Shown here one piece after another: positions 11,346 to 21,156 of a stretch of 64,000 nt of DNA. The notes beneath the pieces were generated by a model, which saw only the letters and a list, made by a program, of their open reading frames with translations, was not told the DNA's origin and made no database searches. Within the stretch, counting starts at the first letter, position 1. Each line of letters begins with the position of its first letter. The translations under genes were made by a program, and so were the position numbers. The stretch is from contig OX291557.1 in assembly GCA_946406115.1 (NCBI GenBank), positions 11,874,501-11,938,500 on the forward strand, in the 5' to 3' direction. This DNA is from Apoda limacodes (lineage: Eukaryota > Arthropoda > Insecta > Lepidoptera > Limacodidae).

Positions 11346-12012
11346 AGTGACACGGTTGGTTTTTATACAGATTGAGGTGTTTACGTTATCTATTGTTATC
11401 TATATCTGTGGTCGAATGATATTAAACGGAATTATTAATAAAGAATATTTGAATTAAATTATAAAATAAAACTATTATTATATTATTCTAAAAAAAATAA
11501 TCTGATACTTTACTTATACGTACGTGTAAAGGTAGAAAATTTTAGATTTTTTAGATATAACTACATAGTAAGTATGCTTGCATTGTCATATTTTACTTGT
11601 TGTAGGCTATGGAAAGAAACAGAGAAATGAACTATGACATCAAAACGCTAAAAAATCTCATATCGCCCAATACTAGGTCTAATTAGGAATCCAATATATG
11701 TAGTATGTGTATCCAATCCAATATATATGCAGTATATTCTAAGTGTATGGAACAAATAGTACTATGTGTAGTCGGGAACCAGTCTTTCCGTCCAATGGCC
11801 GCAATCCATTTTTCTTTTATGATTCGATTATGTGGAAAACTAAAAAAAGTAAGTTCTTTGAAGCACAATAGAAATTTATAATTATTATTAAAGATACTAA
11901 ACGTAGAGACGTTCAAACAATAAACATGAACACATTACATACATGAACTCTAAAAAAATATTACCCTCCTTTTTTAAAGGTGTCGCGTAAAATTGGGACA
12001 TGAGCTTGTTTA

Positions 12013-12405
12013 TATTAAAAAAAAAAACGGGTTGCACTCCGGGAGTGCCGGCAGAAGTGAAAACTTGAATATAATTTTTGATATTTTGGAATGGTTAGGG
12101 AATAATTTTGCACGAATTGCTTTAATTATCAGTATAAAAGTACTATTATTTATGTGGTAAAATACAATATTCATTTATTGCCCTATCGTACACAAACATG
12201 ACAATTAATATTACATTAAATATTTAACACTTCAGAACTTCGCCGCACGGTAGAAAGAGAGGGGGATACTCCCTCTCCTACTCTCCCTCCGTCTTACAAA
12301 TTTTCTATCAGGTCACGTGATCCTGACGCGAGTTTAACATTTTTTACCCATCACAAAAAAAAGTGCATAACGCCGCTAAAGAAGTTTTCACTTCAAAAAT
12401 ACTAA
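12013..12405. repeat. Probable interspersed repeat with short inverted ends
   Basis: Left side GCCGGCAGAAGTGAAAACTT and right side GCCGCTAAAGAAGTTTTCACTTC (complementary around GAAGTGAAAACTT). The interior is non-coding and includes a run of CTCCCTCTCC-type sequence. Boundaries are approximate. Confidence 0.4.
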
Positions 12406-12431
12406 ATTGGATTTTTTTAAATGGTTAATAT

Positions 12432-12975
12432 CATTCGTCTGTCCGATGTTGATTAAAACCTATTATCAATATATGTTGTAGAACGAACAACACTAGTTGC
12501 TATATTTGACAGACGAATGATAATTTGCCTTGTACCACGAAGTCAAAGCGATGTATCGCTTGTTCTGATATTTATCGTCTCTAACACACAACGTGTGATC
12601 AAACGCTCAAAGCAAACGCGGCAATGTAATGTGAATATAGTTTACTTGCCTTTAGTCTATAGATACTTCGGTGTATTCTTGGACTCACAGCTTGAAATAC
12701 TTAAAAAATAGGTTTAAAATGAATATACACATAATATTATTTTAAAATATCTTAACTGTCCTTGCTTTTGGGCGCTCACTATTTGTGGGCTATTGCAGTT
12801 AACTATCACGCAACGAGGCATTTTTTTTAATTTTCACGGCTGACCGGCTGCAACAACAGACGCGCGCAGAATGTCAAAAGCGAGAGCGACGGCCAACCTC
12901 GATGCTTGGTCGGGGTTCAGACATGGGAAGTAGATGAATTTGCATTATCTGTTGTCTATCTATATCTGAAGTTAG
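12432..12975 (+). repeat. Dispersed repeat X, copy 2
   Basis: Inverted counterpart of 7390-7925, starting TCATTCGTCTGTCCGATG and running to the TTATCTGTTGTCTATCTATATCTG end. The two copies bracket the Jockey J1 copy a and its insert. Confidence 0.65.
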
Positions 12976-14340
12976 ACCACTGCTATTTTTATTCGGATAA
13001 CTATTGCTCATTGTTTTTAAATAGAAGCCAGTTACTCAGTCAGAAAGGAACTCGCAAAGCAATGACCTTGAAAACGATGGAATAGTTCGATAGAATATGC
13101 AAGTGCCTATTGACTCTACATATTTGTGAACCGATACTAACGAAAGCCGAAAAGGTGAAGTAAAAAAAAAGGCAGAAAGTGGTCATAAACGACGAAAAAT
13201 TAGGGCATCCATAGGTCGTGTCGCGACAATCCGTAAGATTCTTACGGCCCGTGTGAAATGTGAATGTGATAGATATCCGCGAACTGTGGCAACTCTGAGA
13301 ACAGCAACACTGGAACTAGAGCACACTTATATAGACTGGCGGAACCGAGAGCACATTTTCCCGAACGCAGCCAAGCAGTATAGAAGAACCAGTAGTTCGT
13401 GTACTTCCGCTTTAATGGCAGGTTGGAACTTGAATCAGCAGAGCCCAACAAGAACATCTCAAGTAACCAGTAAGTGAAGTTTGCAGGCATTTATGTGAGT
13501 GTCCGAAGTATATTGTTTGGTTAGGTCTAGACATGCCACGGTCGCGGGGCCGTAAGATATACGTGTCAAGTTATAAAAATATATTGTGATGGTTAGGTCT
13601 GGATACGCCGCGGTCGCGGGGCTGTAAGGTCCTGCCGCACATGGCCACGATCTCGGGAACTATATGATATTAGGTCGGGTAGGGAACCACGGCTGGCGTG
13701 AATTTGGTCACGACTAGGTGATGAGGGACCTCAGGACACTGGTTCCATCGTGGCCCAAGAGGGGGGAGCCGACTGTTGGAGGGACGGATCTCGGGGCCGG
13801 CGCGTCCTGGGTGCCTGCTGCCCTCAGGTCGGTGAAGAAGGACGTCCTAACATCACGTATATACCTTGGGTTTGTGGAGGCTCACCTGAGATCTATACAC
13901 CCCACACGTTTACAAAGCGTATTATAAACATGAAAGAACTTAAGTCACTTGGTTAGGTGCGGTAGCATGATCACGATTACACTAAATGCACGACTCACCC
14001 TACCCGGGTGATACCTCTAGATAGCAATGAGATATAGATATGGTAGTATAGATGACGGTAGAAAGTCATGTGGAAATGATTAGATTGATAAATTAGGGCG
14101 ATGGTCTATTGATATGGTTATGGTTACTAGATCACCCACTTGGGTGCCTGTGGGCGGGCCGTCGCCTTGGTGCCTTGCGAACTGCTGCAGCCGCGTCGGA
14201 GGAGCCAATGATAGAGTTAAATACGCCGCGAAGCAGATGAGATAAGGTGAGCATGCTCCACGTATCATTCGTACGGTAGCACGCGGTATACCCTGGCACC
14301 GCTGCTCAGGATAAGTGCCGACCGGAAAGGACCCACGACA
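12976..14340. other. Unassigned GC-richer block, no gene recognised
   Basis: Contains a near-perfect palindrome CCGTAAGATTCTTACGG (13232-13248); a minus-strand TCTATATAAG near 13330 that could be the promoter of a solo LTR; and a direct repeat of GGTTAGGTCT..ACGGTCGCGGGG..GTAAG at 13520 and 13592 (72-base spacing). The composition suggests another decayed element of unknown type. Confidence 0.35.
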
Positions 14341-14344
14341 ATTC

Positions 14345-15424
14345 AATTTTTTTTAATACCACTAAGGTGGCAAACAGGCCCACCTGATGGGAAGAGGTCA
14401 CCGTAACCTATGGACGCTTGCAACATCTGGGGCATCACTTGCGCGTTGCCGACCCTTCAAAAATCTAGTTACTTCTTTCTTAAAGAACCCCATACTGTAG
14501 TCCTTAGGGAAAACCTTGGGAAGGAGCTCATTTCACAGCCTAAGGGAGGAAGTTTCCCTGAAACCGCACTGTACATGACCATTTAGGTTCTAAGGTGTGA
14601 GGATGAATTTCCTGCCGATGGCGAGTTGTGTAATGGTAAGTAAGTAGCCGTGGGCATTATTTCGAACAATTCCTGATAACAAATCCCATTATACAAGGGG
14701 TACAACACTCACAAGGAGGAAAATTCTTTCCTCAGACTTAAGGGTTCGATACGGCTTGTGAGTTCGGGATCATCGATGATTCTTACAGTCCGTCGTTGAA
14801 CCTAGTCAAAAGGGCCAAGTTGGTATCCGAGTAGTAGTAGTAGCCCAAAGATGGCAGTAGTAATTCATATAGGGGCAGAACTTGCGACTTGTAAAGCAGC
14901 GACCTTAGCCCCAACTGCTTGAAGTACTGCTTCGCCCTTTTGAGTACACCAAGTTTTTTAACGCCAGCTTCACCTTGTCTTGCAAATGATCTCGGAACTG
15001 AACATCGCTGGAGAGGTCAACCAAGAATGCTCTTGGAGGTGGTCAGGCTATTGTTCTGGAATTGTGGGACCTCAGTGAATGAGGTTTTCTCAGCAGTTAA
15101 CGCGCAGACTTGTGTCTTCGTAGAATTTAATCAGACCAAGTTTTCCCGTCCCTAGTCAGAGACCTTGAACAGAGTGTTCTTTGATTTGAGACACAAGTTC
15201 TCTGCGCTTTTCCTCCACAACGGAACGAGTGATGTCTGCAAGACCCGTGTAATAAGCGTCTGCAGTACTGTCATCTACATAGCAATGTATGTTATTATCG
15301 GACAACATGTCATTGATATGCAGGAGAAAGAGCGTAGGAGACAAAGGACATAACTCAGGAGCACACTGCTGAAGCTCCTCTGCTGGTATGGTATACCGTC
15401 TGGCCCACTCGACTTATGAGCCAA
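14345..15424 (-). pseudogene. Jockey J1 copy b, internally deleted
   Basis: Minus-strand relic of the same family as 7990-10938. It keeps GPDGIP-region sequence at the right, jumps straight to SPTLFLLHINDML and a CYVDDS variant of the catalytic box (about 15156-15344), then the 3' region ending in GGTGGCAAAC-type sequence with an A-rich tail near 14345. The palm between GPDGIP and SPTLFL is missing. Confidence 0.8.
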
Positions 15425-15529
15425 GGCCGCCTAACTATAGTTTTACGACCATGCCGCGGTCGGTCGGGGGGATGATACGTTGTGAATTGCACAATAAGTC
15501 GATTCAGGTGATTTTGTGTACGCTCGAAA

Positions 15530-16960
15530 AACGGACTGCTAGGTCTTAGAAATATTGGGGAATCGTAGGGAGCTAGAAGTCCCTGTGTAGGTCCGCATTG
15601 CGGACGTACCAGGAGGCTCAGGAGGCCGCTCTGAGAAAGCGGTTTTGGAGGGTCTGGAGTTTATGGAGATTGCGTTTAGACAACGCATAACGACGCAAGC
15701 ATATGCTAGGATGGGGCGGATACAAGTTGTGTAAAGATTTAGCTTATTTCTAAGCGACATCTTATTATACTTACCTATCATGGGATGAAGACGACCGAAG
15801 ACAAAGGCCGCTCGGTGTGATCGCGGAAGTTCAAACGCCTATCCAGGGCCACATAGTGATATTTGGTCTTTTTTTGCAAGGTAATGGCACGACCGAAGAG
15901 TGAAGAGTGAAGAGAAGAGAGGGGAGATGGCCGCGGAGGGCGGCCTGAGGTAAAGAGAACGGCAGAGCTTTTGACGGGATTCACTTCGATTCTCCATTTC
16001 CGAAACCATTCGCCTAGAGTGGTGATAGCGGGTTGGAGTCTCTTAGTGATTCCACTCACTTGCCTATCGGTGGTATAAATAGCGGTATCGTCCGCGAAGA
16101 GGGCTAATTGGGTACCTATCGTTTTAGGGATGCCGTTGGTGTACAGAAGGTACAAGATAGGGGCGAGCACGGACCCTTGCGGTACAACTGCTTCTATGGG
16201 ACAGGGGGAAGAGAGAGTGCCTTCAACTTTATAGCGAAAGCTACGATTCGACAAGTAGTCTCGTATGATGAGCACGAGACGGTCTGGCATCTGAAAGTTG
16301 TACAGTTTATAAATTAAACCGTTGTGCCAGACTTTGTTGAAGGCTTTCGCTACATCGATGAAGACAGCGCCCGTGTGCCGCGGCTTACCTGATTCTGGTT
16401 GGAAGCCAGTGAGTATATGTTCTGTGATACGGAGGACTTGGTGGACGCAAGAGTGTTTGGCACGGAAGTCGAACTGCTCGTCTATTAAGATGCCTCTGGA
16501 GACTATAGCGTTCCGTAGGGGGGCCAGGAGGAGGCGCTCGTAAAGTTTACCGAGAGCCTTCAGTAAACTTATAGGGTGGTAGGAGGATGGCTCTGTGCGA
16601 GATTTACCGGGCTTATTATATTTTATGATTAGAAGGAAAAGTGCAATTTTCGATAACAGCGTTGAAGATCGCTACTAGAAGGCAGAGATGGGGAAGAGTG
16701 AGGCGCTTTAGGATATCGTTAGAGATACCGTCCGCGCCTGGGGCTTTACGGGGGCGATGGTCTTTGATGACCTGTTTGACTTCGTCTACTGTGATTTGGG
16801 GCAGGGGGTCCTGTGGGGGCAGAGAAGTTCTGCGCTCCGCTTCGCCGTCTACCTCACGCACGTGTTCGGGTTTACGTGGTGGTAAATTACGGATAGAGGT
16901 ACATTGTTCCAGCACTTAGTGGCTACGTATCTAAAGCTGCCTCGAAATGCAGTCGTGCGG
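15530..16960 (-). pseudogene. Second Jockey-clade non-LTR element (family J2), 5' truncated
   Basis: Reading leftwards: RPRKAPGADGISNDILK (16616-16915); then in another frame the palm with an AFDKVWHNGL-like segment; VPQGSVLAPILYLLYTNG and catalytic FADDTAIYTT (15778-16290); then thumb sequence LNLYTTCIRPILAYA (15539-15781). At least two frame changes. It is a different family from J1. Confidence 0.87.
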
Positions 16961-17759
16961 TGATGCGGGATTTCTAAAATATTAGCAACAGTTTGCAGAC
17001 TCCGCACACTATCATCTCTTCTCCATCCGGTAAAAAAATCCGGGAGTTGTATATGTTTATGACTTAAACGAATTTTATAATTATAATAATAAATGAAATG
17101 TAGAATTAATTTCTATAATTACATATTTTATAATGTGATGTATTGACATGTAAAATATTTAAAAAATAATAAATAAAAAATAAATATGAGTATGAACAAG
17201 ACCTTAGCCAGTCCTTAGGGACGAATGTTAAAAAATAAAATAAAAAAAAATCAGAATGTTTATTTATTTTTAATTCTTGTATTTTAATTTTTGGCTTGAA
17301 ATTATACAGTGTACTTTAACCTGTAGGTAATTTTCATGAAGATACCAAACAATATTAAACGTAATTTTCATCAATGAAGAATTTAGCGTTTATTTGTTTT
17401 GTGTTGCATTTAGGTTAGTCAATCCTGTTTGTAGTCCCTTCTTAGCTACGTTCCTATTCACTTATGCCTATTGCGAATATTAATTGCCTGGTTAAGCTGA
17501 TTTTCAACCGTTTTGCGACGAGCGTTCAACAGTGGGCTGTATTCGAATTGCTTAGCTTGTCCAAAACCTGCCGAGTACTTATCGCCCGGTAAACCCGTTT
17601 TGGAACGGAAGTTTGACAGTTAATTTTCACACTAACAAGTTAATTTCAACCTTTTCTATGACAGTGTAAACAATTCACCACTATTTTAACTTCCTCGTTG
17701 CGATTTGGAATGCACCAATACTGAACATGTTCCTGACAGGAGTAAACTTAAACTGTAAA
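16961..17759. other. AT-rich intergenic stretch, nothing recognised
   Basis: Long AT-rich runs around 17040-17280 and no frame or repeat I could place. Confidence 0.3.
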
Positions 17760-19255
17760 GGTTCTAGATAAAATAAATATAAAATAAAATAGCCTTTATT
17801 ACTGTAAGTTTTAAAGTTAGTACATACAAATTAAAATTATAAAATATCCCTAATTACAGTGTGCCTTTCGGCAAAGGCCTCCTCCAATTCTTTCCACTGT
17901 GTTCTGTCCAAGGCGACTCTCCTCCAGTTTGGACCTGCTGTCAGTTTTAGTTCGTCTTCCCATCGTCTGTATTGACGTCCTCTACTTCTTTTGCCGTTTC
18001 GTGGATACCAGTGTGTGACAATGTTGCTCCATTTGTTTTTTGAAGAAGAAGAAGAACGCATCAAATGTCCTGTCCACCTCCATTTTTGTTGGTCTATTCT
18101 GATCAGTATGTCGGTTAGTTTTGTCTTACGCCGTATGTTGGTGTTTCGAATTTTATCTTTCCTCTTGATGCCGAGCATACTTCTTTCAACTGCATGTTGG
18201 AATGTTGTCAGTTTTTTCCTGTGTAACTGTGTAAGGGACCAAGTCTCACATCCGTATGTAACACAGGGCAGTATACAGATATTAAATACTTTTTTCTTTA
18301 GACCTATATTCATAGCCTTGCTCTTCATTATTTCTTTCATTGCCCAGTATTTTCTCCAGCCATTAGCAATTCTTTTGTGTATTTCTTTAGACATTTGGTC
18401 TTCGTGAGAGATTATTTGCCCTAAGTAAACATATTCTTCTACATACTCTAATATCTTTCCATTCACTTTGATTTCTGTCTTGATAGAGTTTGTCATCACC
18501 TTAGTTTTTTCTATATTCATGGTTAGTCCAGCTTTGATACTTTCATTTGTAAGCATTTCAATCATAACCTGCAATTTTTTTGGGTTTTCTTCAAAAAGAA
18601 TCAGATCATCCGCAAAGCGAAGGTGGCTAAGTAATCTTCCATTAATATTTATACCGACTTGATTCCAGCTGATATTTCGGAAAATGCCTTCCAAAGCAAC
18701 TAGGAATATTTTCGGGGAGATAGGATCACCCTGTCTAACACCTTTGCTGATTTGAAAGGTGCTTCCTAGTTTCTCTAGTTTGATTTTTGCTTTGCTGTGG
18801 TTGTATATTTCCTTTAATAGATTTAAATACACATTATTTATTCCCATTTGTTGTAGGCATTTCCACATATAGTTGTGATTAAGGCTATCAAAGGCTTTAT
18901 TGTAATCCATGAAGGCGGTGTATAGTGGTAGATTGTATTCTCTGTATTTTTCCATTATTTGTTTAACGGTATGAATATGATCTAAAGTGGAGTAATTGGT
19001 TCTAAAGCCTGCTTGTTCTTCTGGCTGATTTTCATCAATCTTTTTACATATCCTGTTGAGAAGCACCTTTGAAAATATTTTATAGATATTAGACATAAGG
19101 CTGATGGGTCTGTAGTTATTGACATCCTATTTAGAGCCTTTTTTATGGATCAATATTATATGCGATATGTTCCATTGTTGTGGGATGATGCCTGTGTTAA
19201 CTATTTTGTTGAAGATATCTGTTAATAGTGGGCTTATCTCTTCCATCCTATCTTA
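17760..19255 (-). pseudogene. RTE-clade non-LTR retrotransposon, RT domain nearly open (419 codons)
   Basis: Open from 19096 to 17837. Upstream sequence (PQQWNISHIILIHKKGSK) is joined by the same frame with a single TAG before DVNNYRPISLM. Motifs in order: EEQAGFRTNYSTLDHI, AFMDYNKAFDSLNH, GVRQGDPISPKIFL, catalytic FADDLILFEE, thumb EEYVYLGQII, YGCETWSLT, and the RTE-type tail WRWTGHLMR...RGRQYRRWEDELK. The endonuclease is absent, so the copy is 5' truncated. The 3' end is short and AT-rich (17760-17836), as usual for RTE. It would need an intact copy elsewhere to move. Confidence 0.9.
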
Positions 19256-19300
19256 ATCCAAGGTTCTAGATGCACAGCCACAAAGAACCATGGATTAAGA
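19251..19300. repeat. Short inverted repeat at the 5' break of the RTE copy
   Basis: TCTTAATCCAAGGTTC pairs with GAACCATGGATTAAGA across an 18-base loop. Confidence 0.6.
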
Positions 19301-19800
19301 TGATTTAAGGCAGTCATAACAAACTCTCATCTCATGCCTTTATGCATCTTGCTGCGGCCTATTTTAATTTCAAGTAAAGCTTATAATAATAGTGACTTAA
19401 AGGGGAAGTGTGTGTTTACATTCTGCCCTACCACTCACTTTGATTCTGACTTTTGACAATGGTCAATGTTGAACTAATTACAGTGTGCATGCTGTGTCTT
19501 CTTGCAATATACAATTTGTTTGTTTAAAAAGTAATAAAATAAAAATTGTGAATTTGTTGTCGCCAAAGATGGTGGATAATGTTAGTTTAACTAATTGGTG
19601 GTTTTTGTCCTTAAAATCCCATTTAGGTAGTAGCTGCTGGGTACCCCAAACTGCTGGGTCTAGAAACCTAAAAGTTGGCTTGTGGGCTACTTATGTATTG
19701 TACGGCTTCACTAATCATTCAGACTTAAGAATCATTAAAAGCGGTCCATGTTTTTGGTCTGAAGGGCCCCACAAAGGAACAAATGTACATACATACATAG
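19301..19800. other. Intergenic DNA upstream of TMX3, nothing firm
   Basis: Would be the natural place for the TMX3 promoter and first exon, but no exon could be supported. A short hydrophobic frame at 19489 was considered and rejected. Confidence 0.25.
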
Positions 19801-20170
19801 CAGCGTTGCCAGATTTTTTTTTGCCAAGTCGGGATTTAGGAACTTTTTGAGTGAAAAAGCGGGATTCTTTCGTCGAAAGCAGGACATGGTAAAAAAACGT
19901 ATATAATCAAAAGTTTTTGATTATTTATCTTTTTATTTGAGTTAAAATTACATTTACATGACAATAGATAGGTACCTATTAAAAATCTCCAGAGAAAATT
20001 TATTTTTATAAAAATATAAAATTTTAAATCAGATTTACCCTATTGCTAAATAAATGAGTCAGCGCAGTCGAGTTTTCCCGAAAAGCGGGATTGAGCCTGT
20101 CGCACGGGACATTTAATTTTGATTTAAAAATTGGGACGTCCCGCCAAAATCGGGAAGTCTGGCAACGCTG
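19801..20170. mobile_element. hAT-like MITE, 370 bp, with 8 bp target duplication
   Basis: Terminal inverted repeats CAGCGTTGCCAGA (left) and its complement TCTGGCAACGCTG (right), flanked on both sides by ATACATAG (19793-19800 and 20171-20178). An 8 bp duplication with CAG..CTG-type ends points to the hAT superfamily. No coding sequence; mobilised in trans if at all. Confidence 0.85.
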
Positions 20171-20191
20171 ATACATAGGCTGATAAACACA

Positions 20192-20450
20192 TTACCCTTC
20201 CTTGGCATTGCACAGTCTGGTAAAAATGGGGTGAATTAGGTGTTGGGAGTTGGTATAGAAATCTATCATTTCTGAAGCTGAATGTATGAAAATTGGTATT
20301 TGCCCTTGAGGGTGAAAATATAAACAGGCGTATTTCACAGTTTTTGGAAAATCATTAATTAGGGATATTTTGCCAATAAGGCATGAAAATTGTATAAAAT
20401 TTCTTTCTTTTTTTAAAGTCCATGTGAATGAAGTCAAAGGAAAATTCTAG
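20192..20450 (-). repeat. SINE-like repeat family S1, copy 2
   Basis: Same order of blocks as 940-1230 (GAAGCTGAATGTATGAAAATTGG, CCCTTGAGGGT, then AAAGTCCATGTGAATGAAGTC). Confidence 0.55.
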
Positions 20451-20640
20451 TTTGTTATATTTGTTAAAATTGTTATTTGTCAATATACAATCACCACTTA
20501 CTCAATAAAAAACTAAAAATAAAAAAATTGATACTGTTTCGGCACTATTGATCTGTTTCATGTTATTTTTTTCCATTTCCAATATTGTATGACTGTGAGG
20601 GGCCTGAATAAATCAAATTAAAAAAATGTGTGTTACAATA

Positions 20641-20909
20641 AATAATCAATCAGTGTTTTTATAGACTGATTGATTATTGTAAAATAAAAAAAATTAATGC
20701 CAGGTGGTTATTCCATCATGAATTAATTATCGAGTTTAACCCTAAAATTAACTTTCTTTGTAGTTTGGAGTTTGAGATTTTATAATAATCAATCAGTGTT
20801 TTTATAGACTGATTGATTAATATAAAATAAAAAAAATTAATGCCAGGTGGTTATTCCATCATGAATTAATTATCGAGTTTAACCCTAAAATTAACTTTCT
20901 TTGTAGTTT
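20641..20909 (+). repeat. 126 bp tandem duplication covering the TMX3 splice acceptor
   Basis: Copies 20641-20766 and 20784-20909 differ at about two positions by eye and are separated by 17 bases. Each contains an 11 bp-arm hairpin (AATCAATCAGT..ACTGATTGATT) and ends with the polypyrimidine-acceptor AACTTTCTTTGTAG. Only the second copy is followed by TMX3 coding sequence. Confidence 0.9.
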
Positions 20910-21156
20910 TGATCAGGGCATCATCCTCAAGAGTCTTAGAACTTAGTGACAAGTTCATTGAGTTAAGTAATGATGGTGTATGGTTTGTCAAGTTCTACGC
21001 ACCCTGGTGTGCCTATTGTCGTCGACTGGAACCAATATGGGCTCATGTAGCACAGTCTCTACACAACACCCCTATTAAAGTTGCCAAAGCTGATTGCACC
21101 CGTTTCACAGCATTGGCAACTCACTTCAAAATACGAGCTTATCCTACTATAATGTT
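20907..21156 (+). CDS. TMX3: TMX3 exon with thioredoxin active site
   Basis: Probable acceptor TTTCTTTGTAG|TTTTGATCAG (an alternative is GATCAG|GGCATC, ten bases later); donor ATGTT|gtaagt, phase 2. Encodes SSRVLELSDKF, WFVKFYAPWCAYCRRLEPIW and the conserved RAYPTIM. The signal peptide must come from an unlocated exon to the left. Confidence 0.92.

Noticed and set aside
17991..18662. Plus-strand frames opposite the RTE reverse transcriptase
   Set aside because: Shadows of the 419-codon minus-strand RT.
19489..19525. ATGCTGTGTCTTCTTGC hydrophobic mini-frame as TMX3 signal-peptide exon
   Set aside because: It could splice in phase to GATCAG|GGCATC, but the donor TT|GTTTGT is poor, the start context is weak and the hydrophobic stretch is very short.
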